Assembly (NCBI RefSeq): GCF_010730195.1
Contig: NZ_AP022613.1
Location: 4,092,001-4,156,000 of the forward strand
Length of the DNA: 64,000 nucleotides
Direction: 5' to 3'
DNA from: Mycobacterium conspicuum
GTDB lineage: Bacteria; Actinomycetota; Actinomycetes; Mycobacteriales; Mycobacteriaceae
How positions within the stretch are numbered: the stretch's first letter is position 1; each line of letters opens with the position of its first letter. The position numbers and the translations under genes were made by a program. Positions 1-8,439 of this stretch are shown here, piece after piece. The notes below the pieces were generated by a model. That model was not told the origin of the DNA. It was given only the letters and a program-made list of their open reading frames with translations, and ran no database searches.

Positions 1-425
1 TGCCGGCACACGTGCACCACCGCCCGCGCCGGGCCACCCAGGCCTTCGGCCGCCAGCGTCTTCGGTAGCGCGGGATCGTGCTCGAATGTCACTCGCTCGA
101 AGGCCAACCCGGCGATCCGGCGTTGTTGCACCGACGTGGTACGCAACGGTTTCGGTTCGGCGTGCGCACCGTCGATGCCCAGCGCCGACAGCTCTTCGGC
201 GGCCGGTTCACACTCCGTCAGGGGTCGCACCCGTTCGGTCAGGTTGCCGCCCAGCAGCGAAAAGCCGCACAGCACAAGCTCGTCCAGCATCACCTCGCCG
301 AACTGACGCACCCCGCGCGGCGACGCCGGTTTCCAGCCGGTGGATTCCCGGAGACCGGACACGGTCCGCGGCAGCACCATTGCGAACTCACGCCCGACCT
401 CCGTCGTCCGTGTCACCAACGACAT
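1..425 (-). CDS. Unidentified protein, N-terminal part (runs off the window)
   Basis: The reading frame starts at ATG 425, with GGAGGG a few bases upstream, and stays open for 141 codons to the window edge. The visible part begins MSLVTRTTEVGREF and contains a stretch with RQFGEVMLDELVLCGFSLLG; it has no signal peptide or membrane segment. I do not recognise the family from this fragment. It lies 23 bases downstream of the flavin monooxygenase on the same strand, so the two are probably cotranscribed, which suggests a role in the same catabolic pathway. The frame, RBS and spacing support a real gene; the function is unknown. Confidence 0.7.
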   Translation of the reverse strand, partial: MSLVTRTTEVGREFAMVLPRTVSGLRESTGWKPASPRGVRQFGEVMLDELVLCGFSLLGGNLTERVRPLTECEPAAEELSALGIDGAHAEPKPLRTTSVQQRRIAGLAFERVTFEHDPALPKTLAAEGLGGPARAVVHVCR

Positions 426-448
426 GCCCTCACCCTCCGTTGACGCAA

Positions 449-2080
449 CTAATCCAGCTTGAAACCGGTGTAGCCGCCGGCCGCGATCTCATCGCAGCGA
501 CGTCGATATTCGGGAATCCCGCCGACATAGCCCAGGTACATCCGCTTCTTGCCGGGAACATTGCCGCCGTTGTACCAGGAGTTGCAAGTCGGGTGGACGA
601 GCACGGTCGGCGCCACCAGTTCGGTGGTGTGATCGATCCATTCCCGCTGCGCGGTCTCCAGCGCCTCTATGGTGCGAATCCCGTTGGCGCGCAGGTGGGC
701 GATGCAGTCGCCGATCCACTCCACATGCTGCTCCATGGCGGCGACGAAATTGGTCGCCGCGCTCGGGCTGCCCGGCCCCTGGATGGTGAACAGGTTCGGG
801 AAGCCCGCGACCGCCAGCCCGAGGTAGGACAGCGCGCCTTGGCCGGACCAGAAGTCGCCGAGCGACACCCCGTCGCGACCACGGACATCGATGCGGCTCA
901 GCGCGCCGGTCATGGCGTCGAACCCGGTGGCATAGATGATCACGTCGAGCTCGTAGTGGCCCTGTTCGGTGCTGATCCCCGTCGGCGTCACTTCCCGGAT
1001 GGGTCCCTTGCGCAGGTCGACGAGGGTGACATTGTCGCGGTTGAACGTCTCGTAATAGCCCTGATCGATGATGGGTCGCTTGCACGCGAAGGGATAGTCG
1101 GGCACCAAGGCCGCCGCCGTCTGCGGATCCTTGACGATCCGGGCGACCGCCTCGCCATACAGCTTGGTGGCCATCCGATTGGCTTCGATGTCGAAGAAGA
1201 CATCGCCCCAGTTCAGCGCGCCCAAAATGCCGTTCTCCTCGATGGCGCGCAGCTGCTCCTCGCGCGACGCCGTTTTCAGCGGCGGCTTGCCGAGCATGCC
1301 GAGCAGCACCGAAAACGCGCTCAGCCGCGCCGCCCCGACGGGGTGTGCGCGTTGCGCGGCTCGGATTTCGGCGTAGTTGGCCTTCATTTCGTCCAGCTCG
1401 CCGGGTTCGAATCGACGCACCTGCCAGGGCAAGGTGTACGCGGCGGAACGCTGGAACACGTTCAGCCGCAGCGCTTCCCGGGCCACGACGGGGATCAGCT
1501 GGATGCCGGTCGAGCCGGTGCCGATGACCCCGACGCGCTTGCCGGCCAAATCGACGTCGTCGCGCGGCCAGCGGCTGGTGTACAAGGAAGTTCCGGCGAA
1601 GGATGCCATCCCCGGAATGTCGGGTTCCAGCGGCACCGACAGGATGCCCGACGCGGCGACGACGAACGGTGCGACGAAGGATCCGCCCGCCTCGGTGTGC
1701 AGCACCCACTGCGCGGCTTCCTCGTCGAAAGCCATCGCGACGACCCTGGTGTCGAACTGGATGTCGCGGCGCAGATCCAGTCGGTCGGCGACGAAGTTCA
1801 GGTAAGCCTCGATCTCGGATTGGGCCGGCATCGATTCCGTCCAAACCCATTCCTGCTGAATCTCTTCGGAGAAGCTGTAGGAGTATTCGATGCTCTCGAT
1901 GTCGCAACGCGCGCCCGGGTATCGGTTGAACAGCCAGGTGCCGCCGACGTTTTCGGCCTGCTCCAGCACCCGGGCCCGCAACCCGAGCTGGCGCAGCCGA
2001 TGCAGCATGTACAGGCCGGAAAACCCGGCGCCGATCACCAACACATCGAAGCGCACACCAGAGTCTTCCTGCGCACCCAT
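449..2080 (-). CDS. Flavin-dependent (Baeyer-Villiger-like) monooxygenase
   Basis: A 543-residue class B flavoprotein monooxygenase that would use FAD and NADPH to oxygenate a ketone or similar group. An N-terminal FAD-binding Rossmann motif GAGFSGL (about residues 17-23) and a second, NADPH-binding GTGSTG in the middle are both intact. The family fingerprint FxGxxxHxxxW is present as FAGTSLYTSRW, with Tyr replacing His, so this is an atypical Baeyer-Villiger member or a plain FMO. ATG 2080 is chosen because AAGGAG lies 7 bases upstream; a TTG one codon earlier is less likely. It is divergent from the Rieske oxygenase across a gap holding a TACTGTA site. Class is secure, substrate unknown. 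Confidence 0.9.
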   Translation of the reverse strand: MGAQEDSGVRFDVLVIGAGFSGLYMLHRLRQLGLRARVLEQAENVGGTWLFNRYPGARCDIESIEYSYSFSEEIQQEWVWTESMPAQSEIEAYLNFVADRLDLRRDIQFDTRVVAMAFDEEAAQWVLHTEAGGSFVAPFVVAASGILSVPLEPDIPGMASFAGTSLYTSRWPRDDVDLAGKRVGVIGTGSTGIQLIPVVAREALRLNVFQRSAAYTLPWQVRRFEPGELDEMKANYAEIRAAQRAHPVGAARLSAFSVLLGMLGKPPLKTASREEQLRAIEENGILGALNWGDVFFDIEANRMATKLYGEAVARIVKDPQTAAALVPDYPFACKRPIIDQGYYETFNRDNVTLVDLRKGPIREVTPTGISTEQGHYELDVIIYATGFDAMTGALSRIDVRGRDGVSLGDFWSGQGALSYLGLAVAGFPNLFTIQGPGSPSAATNFVAAMEQHVEWIGDCIAHLRANGIRTIEALETAQREWIDHTTELVAPTVLVHPTCNSWYNGGNVPGKKRMYLGYVGGIPEYRRRCDEIAAGGYTGFKLD

Positions 2081-2125
2081 CAAGCAGCTCCTTGTCGCAC
2101 CCTGGACGAACTTCCCTCGACCTGC

Positions 2126-2155
2126 TGAAATCTATACTGTAACGAATTAAGTATC
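2126..2155. promoter_or_regulatory. Candidate operator, TACTGTA site 1
   Basis: TACTGTA at 2135-2141 lies in the gap between the divergent FMO (start 2080) and Rieske (start 2189) genes. On the other strand it reads GTTACAGTATAG, matching five further sites in this window. TACNGTA is a short palindrome, as expected for a TetR-type operator; it could also be a -10 hexamer of TANNNT type. Confidence 0.5.
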
Positions 2156-2188
2156 AGCGGAACTACCGAAACTAGTGGAGGCGCCCAC

Positions 2189-3181
2189 GTGAAGGTTCCA
2201 TTCACCTGGAAGGTCACCGGCTGGTTCATGGTCGGATGGTCGCCGGAGTTTCCGGTCGGTGAGGTGCGGCCGCTGCGCTACTTCGGTGAGGACCTGGTCG
2301 CCTACCGCGACGAGTCCGGTGACCTGCATGTTTTGGAAGCACACTGCAAACACCTCGGCGCCCACATCGGCCACGGCGGCAAGGTGGTCGGCGACTGCGT
2401 GCAATGCCCCTTTCACGGCTGGCGCTGGGGCCCGGACGGCACCAACCGATACATCCCCTATCAGCCGGATCGGCCCAACCGCGCGCTGCGGCTCCGGGTG
2501 TTCCCGGTGCGGGAGCAGTACGACTGCGTGTTCATCTGGCATCACCCGCACGGCAAGGAGCCGCAGTGGGAGATGCCCGACATCTTCCACAAGTTCCCCC
2601 AGTTCGAGACGGACCCGGCGGCCTACTACCGCGCGTACCCGGAGTTCTCCCGCCGCGCGGAGTGCGAACCCGTGCACCCCCAGATCGTCCAGGAGAACGC
2701 CCCGGACAGCGCTCATTTCGAGTACGTGCACCACGCCACGGTCACCCCGAGGGTGCTGGACTGGAAGATCGTCGGCCAGGAATGGCAGTTCACCGCGGGC
2801 TGGCCGGACGCGGCCAGCAACAACCCCGACGATATGGCGCTGGTGTTCCACAGCCATCTGTTCGGCCTGGGCGGCGCGATCAGCGTCTTCGAGGGCGCGC
2901 AGAATCACCGGCTGATCTTCACCTGCACACCCGTCGACGACGAATGTTCGGACCTGTTCTATTCGATCTGGTGGCCACGCGTTGCCGGCGACGACTCCCC
3001 GGTTCCTGAGGGCAAACTGCGCGACCTCATCGAAAAGCAGTTCCTGTCCACCGTTTTCGACGATCTGCAGATCTGGCGATACCAGAATTACGTCGAACAC
3101 CCCCCACTGTCCAAGGTCGACGCGAAAGGCTATATGGCGCTGCGGAAATGGGCCACTCAGTTCTATGACGTGCCGGCATGA
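2189..3181 (+). CDS. Rieske non-heme iron oxygenase, KshA-like terminal oxygenase
   Basis: A 330-residue Rieske oxygenase that would hydroxylate an organic substrate with electrons from a separate reductase. The [2Fe-2S] ligands are Cys53-x-His55 and Cys73-x2-His76, with the standard 17-residue spacing. The mononuclear iron motif is Asn170-x2-Asp173-x2-His176-x4-His181. The order resembles 3-ketosteroid 9-alpha-hydroxylase oxygenase (KshA), but it is shorter than KshA (about 380 residues). The start is GTG 2189, preceded by GTGGAG. It is the first gene of a three-gene operon whose members overlap by 4 bases. No ferredoxin reductase is encoded in the window, so the partner must lie elsewhere. 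A steroid substrate is only a guess. Confidence 0.9.
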   Translation: MKVPFTWKVTGWFMVGWSPEFPVGEVRPLRYFGEDLVAYRDESGDLHVLEAHCKHLGAHIGHGGKVVGDCVQCPFHGWRWGPDGTNRYIPYQPDRPNRALRLRVFPVREQYDCVFIWHHPHGKEPQWEMPDIFHKFPQFETDPAAYYRAYPEFSRRAECEPVHPQIVQENAPDSAHFEYVHHATVTPRVLDWKIVGQEWQFTAGWPDAASNNPDDMALVFHSHLFGLGGAISVFEGAQNHRLIFTCTPVDDECSDLFYSIWWPRVAGDDSPVPEGKLRDLIEKQFLSTVFDDLQIWRYQNYVEHPPLSKVDAKGYMALRKWATQFYDVPA

Positions 3182-3798
3182 AGCCACAACTCGCCGACCT
3201 CGTTGATCCCGGCCACACCGCGATCGTCGCGCAAGAGTGTCAGGGCGCGGTCATCGGTCCCGATGCGGGGCTGGCCATGCTCGCCGAGGAAGCCCGCCGC
3301 GTCGCGCTGCCCAACATCGTGCGGCTCTTGCCGGTGGCGCGGGCCGCCGGCGTCCACATCGTGCACTGCCTGGTGCAGCGGCGTCCCGACGGGCTCGGAT
3401 CCAACCGCAACGCCAAGATCTTCAACATGAGTCGCGGGGCGGTTGACATCACCCCGGGTACGCCCGGCGCGGAAGTGCTTCCCGAATTGGGGCCCGAGCC
3501 AAGCGATCTGATACTGCGCAGGTGGCACGGCGTCGGACCGATGGGCGGCACCGACCTGGACGCGGTCCTGCGCAACCTCGGCGTGTCCACCATCGTCGTG
3601 GTGGGTGTTTCGCTGAACATCGCGATTCCCAATCTCGTGATGGACGCGGTCAACGCCGCCTATCGCGTCGTCGTTCCGAGGGACGCTGTGGCTGGCATCC
3701 CCACCGAGTACGGAGAGGCCATCATCGCCAACACGCTGTCGCTGCTGGCGACCATCACGACCACCGACGAACTGCTGCACGCCTGGGGGAGCAAGTGA
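3178..3798 (+). CDS. Isochorismatase-fold protein lacking the catalytic triad
   Basis: A 206-residue isochorismatase/cysteine hydrolase fold protein. The fold is clear from TAIVAQECQ at the N terminus, the GTDLDAVLRNLGV segment and the VVVGVSLNIAIPN turn. All three catalytic positions differ from the Asp-Lys-Cys triad: Asp is Glu20, Lys is Arg114 or Arg115, and the Cys position is Ala149. It is therefore probably not a nucleophilic hydrolase; it may bind a ligand or use other chemistry. ATG 3178 overlaps the Rieske stop by 4 bases, so translation is likely coupled. The cotranscribed neighbours are oxygenase and thioesterase-like genes. Confidence 0.85.
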   Translation: MKPQLADLVDPGHTAIVAQECQGAVIGPDAGLAMLAEEARRVALPNIVRLLPVARAAGVHIVHCLVQRRPDGLGSNRNAKIFNMSRGAVDITPGTPGAEVLPELGPEPSDLILRRWHGVGPMGGTDLDAVLRNLGVSTIVVVGVSLNIAIPNLVMDAVNAAYRVVVPRDAVAGIPTEYGEAIIANTLSLLATITTTDELLHAWGSK

Positions 3799-4412
3799 CG
3801 GACACCGCCGAAACCCGCGGCGGATTCCCGGAAGTCAGGCCCGTCGAAGACGCGCCGCCGGAGCTCGCGCAATTTGCGGCCGCGATGCGTCGGCTACAAG
3901 ATCTGACCGTTTCCACCCGGCCGGACAGTGCGGCGTGGGCCGCCGCAACCGAGCACATCCTCGACGCGTGCGCGCTGCTGGACGGCCACCAGGTTGCCGA
4001 GACCGACGTGGTCGCGGGCCGGGTGCTGAGTCTGCCCGGCCTAGGCCATCCCCTGCTGCCGCCGTGGACCCTGACCGAGTTTGGGCCGGACGGTGTCACC
4101 ATGGCCGGACGCTTCACTCAATCTCACGTGGGCGGAAACCGCGCGGTGCACGGCGGCATGATCCCGCTGCTGTACGACTGGCTGTTCGGGATGGTGGTCA
4201 CCAGCGCCGAGATTCGGCCCACCCGCACCGCCTACCTTCATGTCGACTACCGCAGCATCACCCCGATCGACGAACCGCTGACCGCCCACGGCCGCATCAC
4301 CGAAATCGACGGCCGCAAGGTCTTCATCGCCGCGACCATGACCGATGCCGACGGCAAGCTGCTCAGCGAAGCCACCGGCCTCATGGTGCGCCTGCTGCCC
4401 CACCAGCCCTGA
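3795..4412 (+). CDS. Hotdog-fold thioesterase (PaaI-like)
   Basis: A 205-residue protein with a C-terminal hotdog domain. The PaaI/4HBT motif appears as NRAVHGGMIPLLYDW around residues 115-130, followed by the long strand TAYLHVDYRSITPI. It would hydrolyse an acyl-CoA thioester or act as a CoA-ester binding protein. The N-terminal 80 residues are helical and family-specific. GTG 3795 overlaps the previous stop by 4 bases and has GGGGGAG upstream; a longer frame extending to 3522 would run through the preceding gene and was rejected. It ends the Rieske operon and converges with the LLM oxidoreductase gene. Confidence 0.82.
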   Translation: MTDTAETRGGFPEVRPVEDAPPELAQFAAAMRRLQDLTVSTRPDSAAWAAATEHILDACALLDGHQVAETDVVAGRVLSLPGLGHPLLPPWTLTEFGPDGVTMAGRFTQSHVGGNRAVHGGMIPLLYDWLFGMVVTSAEIRPTRTAYLHVDYRSITPIDEPLTAHGRITEIDGRKVFIAATMTDADGKLLSEATGLMVRLLPHQP

Positions 4413-4420
4413 CACCAGCG

Positions 4421-5455
4421 CTAGGCGTGGCGCAGCCTGTCGAGCACCTGCACGACCACCTCGCCGGGGAGCCCCGGCGGAAAAGCCGGCAACACCCGGT
4501 CCACCACGCCATGGCAGCGCATTCGTACCGCCGCGGCGACCTCATCGACGGACGCGACCACGGCGAAAGCCGCGAGCACATCCTCATCGATCAACGCGCC
4601 CATGGCTTCCCAGTCACCTTGCCTCGACAGCCGGTGCAACTCGGTGTGTAGGTCGCCCCAACCATGCAGCTCGAGCACTCTGCGATAGGCGGGCGTCGAC
4701 CCGTAGAACGCGATCTGCTTTTTCGTGGCGGCCGCCGCGGCGCTCAACTCGGCTTCCGTTCGCCCCGTTACCACGAAGACCGGACACGACACCGCGACGT
4801 CACCGCGCCCGCGGCCCGACCGCTGCATCCCGCGCTGCAGCGCCGGGACGGTGACCTCTTCCATATATCGCCGGGTGGTGAACGCGTGCGCGATCACCCC
4901 ATCGGCGACCTCACCACACATCTGCGTCATCGCTTCGCCGACAGCGGCCACGAATACCCTTGGCGCCGGGCATGATAGCGGCTCGGGCGTGAACATCGGA
5001 GTCATCAATTTGTGCGTGTAGAAGTCGCCTTCGAAGTCCAGCTTCGACCCGGTCTGCCAGCAGTCCCAGATTGCTCGCAGGGCCAGGATGAACTCGCGCA
5101 TCCGCGAGACCGGCCGACTCCAGGGCATGCTGAAGCGCTTCTCGATGTGGGCCTGGACCTGGGTGCCCAGGCCGAGGATGAACCGGCCTCCCGAATATGA
5201 CTGCAAATCCCACGCGACGTTGGCGACGTTCATTGGAGTGCGCGCGAAGGCCACCGCGATGCTGGTGCCCAGCTCGATCGTCGAGGTGTGTTCGGCCGCG
5301 AGCAACATGGGCAGAAAGGGATCGTGGCTGATCTCCCCCGTCCAGCCCCCGTCGTACCCACGCGATTCGAGCTCGGCGGCCGCCGCGGGCACGCGCGCCA
5401 GCTCCATGGGGATGCCACCGTCGATCTTGATTCCACCGTCGCAGCCACTAGACAC
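4421..5455 (-). CDS. LLM-class flavin- or F420-dependent oxidoreductase
   Basis: A 344-residue luciferase-like TIM-barrel oxidoreductase. Recognisable segments are GYDGGWTGEISHDPFLP near the N terminus, the LGTSIAVAFARTP strand, LQSYSGGRFILGLGTQV, and VFVAAVGEAM after the insertion region; these match the mycobacterial F420-dependent subgroup. It would transfer a hydride between F420 or FMN and a carbonyl or alkene. The start is GTG 5455, giving VSSGCDGGIKIDGG; the longer frame has no homologous sequence and crosses the divergent gene. ATG 5408 would remove the first beta strand. No strong RBS is visible. It is divergent from the lipocalin-like gene across TACAGTA site 2. Confidence 0.85.
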   Translation of the reverse strand: MSSGCDGGIKIDGGIPMELARVPAAAAELESRGYDGGWTGEISHDPFLPMLLAAEHTSTIELGTSIAVAFARTPMNVANVAWDLQSYSGGRFILGLGTQVQAHIEKRFSMPWSRPVSRMREFILALRAIWDCWQTGSKLDFEGDFYTHKLMTPMFTPEPLSCPAPRVFVAAVGEAMTQMCGEVADGVIAHAFTTRRYMEEVTVPALQRGMQRSGRGRGDVAVSCPVFVVTGRTEAELSAAAAATKKQIAFYGSTPAYRRVLELHGWGDLHTELHRLSRQGDWEAMGALIDEDVLAAFAVVASVDEVAAAVRMRCHGVVDRVLPAFPPGLPGEVVVQVLDRLRHA

Positions 5456-5461
5456 GAACGT

Positions 5462-5480
5462 GGACGCTACAGTAGCGAGA
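5462..5480. promoter_or_regulatory. Candidate operator, TACAGTA site 2
   Basis: CGCTACAGTAGCG at 5466-5478 is a 13-bp near-perfect palindrome around the A at 5472, with the core TACAGTA at 5468-5474. It lies in the 60-base gap between the divergent LLM and lipocalin-like genes. It is the most symmetrical of the six related sites. Confidence 0.5.
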
Positions 5481-5515
5481 CATTCGAACCGCAAGCGGGC
5501 GGGAGGATCTGGGTG

Positions 5516-5905
5516 ATGACCGAACTGCGTCAAGCACTGCTGGGCGGCTGGCTGCTGCAGTCTTTCGTTTCCCGCGATGCCGACACCGGCGCTCAGCGGT
5601 ATCCGTTCGGTGAGGACCCCGCCGGTCTCATCCTCTACACCGCCGACGGTTACATGTCGGCTCAGTTGACGCCCGGCCGGGGCGGCGAATACATCGCCTA
5701 CGGGGGCCGGTTTCACGTCGACGAACAATCCGCGACCGTGCGGCACGACGTCGCGGTTTCGAACCTGCCGGAGTTGTTGACGCAGGCGCAGTTTCGTCAC
5801 GCCCACGTCGAAGGCGACCGGTTGACGCTGTCGGCGAGCCAGACCTCGGCGGACGGAGTGACCACACACAGCACGCTGGTGTGGCACCGAAATCCCGTGA
5901 GCTAG
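5516..5905 (+). CDS. Lipocalin-like domain protein (PF13924 type)
   Basis: A small protein of 129 residues matching the lipocalin_5 domain: GGWLLQSFVSRDADTG, then YPFGEDPAGLILYTADGYMSAQL, then a YGGRFHVDE strand. It has no signal peptide, so it should be cytoplasmic. Such domains bind or act on small hydrophobic molecules, and several accompany oxidative catabolic genes, but the exact role is not known. ATG 5516 is preferred, with GGAGG about 9 bases upstream; GTG 5513 is an alternative. Its stop overlaps the stop of the convergent P450 gene by 3 bases. Confidence 0.8.
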   Translation: MTELRQALLGGWLLQSFVSRDADTGAQRYPFGEDPAGLILYTADGYMSAQLTPGRGGEYIAYGGRFHVDEQSATVRHDVAVSNLPELLTQAQFRHAHVEGDRLTLSASQTSADGVTTHSTLVWHRNPVS

Positions 5906-7107
5906 CGCAACACCCGGACCGGGACGTTGCTCCAGCCCGCGACGTTCTGCATGTTGACCCGTTTGCAGCCGGCCCAATCGACTTCATAACGCGGCATGAA
6001 GTCCAGCATCCGGTCCAGCGCGATCGCACTCTCCAGCCGCGCCAGAGCCGCACCCAGGCAGCTGTGGATGCCGTAGCCGAGGCCGAGATTCTGGGACTGC
6101 GTGCGGTCGCGATCGATGTCGAAGGTGTCGGGATCGGTCCACGCCAACGGATCCCGATTGGCGGATCCGCCTACCAGGAACACCGGCTTGCCCGCCGGGA
6201 TCGTCACGCCGTGCAGCGTGATCTCACGCATCGAGCGCCGCACGTTGTACTGCGCGGGCGCCTCGTAGCGCAGCAGCTCCTCGACGGCCAACGGAATCTT
6301 GCCGCGGTCTTCGAGCAGCTTGGCCCACTGCTCGGGGTTTTTGGCCAGCACCACCGCGGCATTGCCCAATAGCTTGGTCACGGTCTCGGCGCCGGCACCG
6401 CCCAATAGCGTTGCGAATTCCGTGATTTCGATGTTGCTCAGCGGTGTCATCTGGCCGTCGTCGCGCTCGATCTCGGATTCGATCAGCCTGCTCAGCAGGT
6501 CGTCACCCAACTTCTCGCGGCGCTGCTTTGTCAGCCGGTAGTAGTAGATCGCCATGTCGACCGCGGACTTCACCCCGGCCTCGCCCATCTCGACCTCGCC
6601 GGGGGCGCGGTGTAGCAGGTCGTCGATCCAGAGCCGGATCTGTTGGCGGTCCGGCTCCGGCACCCCCTGCAGGGCCGCCATCAGATCGACCGGGAACAGC
6701 GCCGAGAAGTCCTGAACAAAGTCGAATCCGTCCGGATCGACGGCGGACAGGTGCTTGTCGACCACCTGCGTGACCAGCGGCCGCAGCCCTTGGATCGCAC
6801 GTGGAGTGAACACCTTGTTGAGCAGTCCCCGCATGCGGCGGTGCGCCGGCGGGTCCATGGCGATGATTGATCCATGCTCGGTGACCTCACCCTTGCGCAC
6901 CTGGGCGAGGTCCACCCCGTACGCCGAGGAGTAGGTCTCGTAGTCCTTGAAGGCCGCCGCCACGTCCTCGTGACGGGTCAGGGCGTAGAAATCGTGTTGC
7001 TCGCTGTAATAGACGGGGGCTTCCTCCCGCATGCGGCGGTAGGTCGGATAGGGGTCGTTGAAGAATTCCTCGGAGAACGGGTCGAAGACCACCGTGGCAG
7101 CGGTCAT
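5902..7107 (-). CDS. Cytochrome P450
   Basis: A 401-residue soluble bacterial P450 that would hydroxylate a hydrophobic substrate. The I-helix oxygen-activation motif is GAGAET, the K-helix ExxR is EELLR, and the haem loop is LGYGIHSCLG with the thiolate ligand Cys350. The usual Phe at the start of the haem loop is Leu. The length is normal for mycobacterial P450s. ATG 7107 has GGAGG 8 bases upstream; a longer frame to 7194 is unsupported. It is divergent from the thiolase-like gene across TACAGTA site 3. No ferredoxin gene is adjacent. The CYP family cannot be assigned by eye. Confidence 0.92.
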   Translation of the reverse strand: MTAATVVFDPFSEEFFNDPYPTYRRMREEAPVYYSEQHDFYALTRHEDVAAAFKDYETYSSAYGVDLAQVRKGEVTEHGSIIAMDPPAHRRMRGLLNKVFTPRAIQGLRPLVTQVVDKHLSAVDPDGFDFVQDFSALFPVDLMAALQGVPEPDRQQIRLWIDDLLHRAPGEVEMGEAGVKSAVDMAIYYYRLTKQRREKLGDDLLSRLIESEIERDDGQMTPLSNIEITEFATLLGGAGAETVTKLLGNAAVVLAKNPEQWAKLLEDRGKIPLAVEELLRYEAPAQYNVRRSMREITLHGVTIPAGKPVFLVGGSANRDPLAWTDPDTFDIDRDRTQSQNLGLGYGIHSCLGAALARLESAIALDRMLDFMPRYEVDWAGCKRVNMQNVAGWSNVPVRVLR

Positions 7108-7207
7108 GGCCTGGCCTCCAATCCGCGCGCACGACGGGCTCTCGTCATCCCTGCCCTCTCTCAGCGTCAAGGGTTTGCGCCGACAAACACCCATCCGGCA
7201 CGATCAA

Positions 7208-7232
7208 CGGTAATGGTTACAGTAGTATAGAC
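7208..7232. promoter_or_regulatory. Candidate operator, TACAGTA site 3
   Basis: GGTTACAGTAGTATAGAC at 7215-7232 with core 7218-7224. It lies in the 171-base gap between the divergent P450 (7107) and thiolase-like (7279) genes. It shares GGTTACAGTAG with the consensus of the other sites. Confidence 0.5.
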
Positions 7233-7278
7233 AAGCGATCCTGAACAGCAGCGCGGCGACGACGGGAAATCACAGGGT

Positions 7279-8430
7279 ATGACTGGGAACGATGTGGCGA
7301 TCATCGGTGTGGGCCTGCATCCCTTCGGGCGATTCGAGGGAAAGTCCGCGATGGAGATGGGCGTTGACGCCATCTTCGCCGCGGTGGCCGATGCCGGTGT
7401 GCAGTGGGGTGACATCCAGGCGGCGACCGGCGGCAGTTGGACGGTGGCCAATCCCGATGCGATCGTGGGGATGGTCGGGCTGTCCGGGATCCCATTCACC
7501 AACATCTTCAACGCCTGCGCCACGGCGGCCAGCGCAGCCAAGGCCTGCGCCGACGGAATCCGATTGGGCGACTACGACATCGGCATCGCGGTCGGCTTGG
7601 ACAAGCACCCCAGGGGCGCGTTCACCGAGGATCCGGCGTTGGTCGGCATGCCGCGCTGGTACGCCGAAAACGGCCAGTATCTGACCACACAATTCTTCGG
7701 CATGAAGGCCAACCGCTACCTGCACAACCACGGCATTTCCCAGCGGACCCTGGCCAAGGTGGCCGCCAAGAATTTCCGCAATGGTGCATTGAACCCGAAT
7801 GCGTTTCGGCGCAAGGCGATTCCCGAGGACGACATCCTCAACTCGGCAATGCTCAACTATCCGCTCACCCAATACATGTTCTGCGCTCCGGACGAAGGCG
7901 CGGCCGCGGTGGTGATGTGCCGAGCCGACCTCGCCGCCCGCTACACCGACAAACCGGTCTACCTCAAGGCGGTGGAGGTGCGCACCCGCAAATACGGAGC
8001 ATACGAGGTGAACACCACCTTCGCCCCGGTCGAGGAGGATGTCGCGCCCACCGTCTATGCCGCGCAAGCCGCCTTCGAAAAGGCCGGTGTCGGCCCGGAT
8101 GACGTCGACGTGATACAGCTGCAGGACACCGATGCCGGCGCCGAGATCATCCATATGGCGGAGTGCGGCTTCTGCGCCGACGGGGAGCAGGAGAAGCTGC
8201 TGTCCGACGGCGCCACGGAGATCAACGGTGCGATGCCAATCAACACCGACGGCGGACTGATCGCCAACGGCGAGCCGATCGGCGCCTCGGGCCTACGCCA
8301 GATCCACGAGATCGTCCGACAGTTGCGCGGTCAGGCCGGTGACCGTCAGGTTCCGGGCGAACCCAAGGTCGGCTTCACCCAGCTGTATGGCGCGCCCGGC
8401 ACCGCCGCGGCGGCCGTCCTGACCACCTGA
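7279..8430 (+). CDS. Thiolase-fold lipid-transfer-type protein (Ltp/SCPx-like)
   Basis: A 383-residue thiolase superfamily protein of the non-decarboxylating SCPx/Ltp branch. The nucleophile region NACATA keeps Cys80. The other catalytic elements differ from biosynthetic thiolases: GHPxGATG is GEPIGASG, so His is Glu, and the C-terminal CxxG motif is TQLYGAPG without Cys. This pattern is seen in Ltp-type enzymes, some of which (Ltp2) cleave steroid side chains by retro-aldol chemistry with a DUF35 partner. No DUF35 gene is adjacent here. It is followed after 9 bases by an amidohydrolase on the same strand. Exact reaction unknown. Confidence 0.85.
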   Translation: MTGNDVAIIGVGLHPFGRFEGKSAMEMGVDAIFAAVADAGVQWGDIQAATGGSWTVANPDAIVGMVGLSGIPFTNIFNACATAASAAKACADGIRLGDYDIGIAVGLDKHPRGAFTEDPALVGMPRWYAENGQYLTTQFFGMKANRYLHNHGISQRTLAKVAAKNFRNGALNPNAFRRKAIPEDDILNSAMLNYPLTQYMFCAPDEGAAAVVMCRADLAARYTDKPVYLKAVEVRTRKYGAYEVNTTFAPVEEDVAPTVYAAQAAFEKAGVGPDDVDVIQLQDTDAGAEIIHMAECGFCADGEQEKLLSDGATEINGAMPINTDGGLIANGEPIGASGLRQIHEIVRQLRGQAGDRQVPGEPKVGFTQLYGAPGTAAAAVLTT

Positions 8431-8439
8431 GACTGCAGC

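Noticed and set aside
86..2128. Long open frame of 680 codons on the plus strand
   Set aside because: It lies opposite the FMO gene and its predicted protein is Arg/Ala/Gly-rich without domains; this is a GC-rich antisense shadow.
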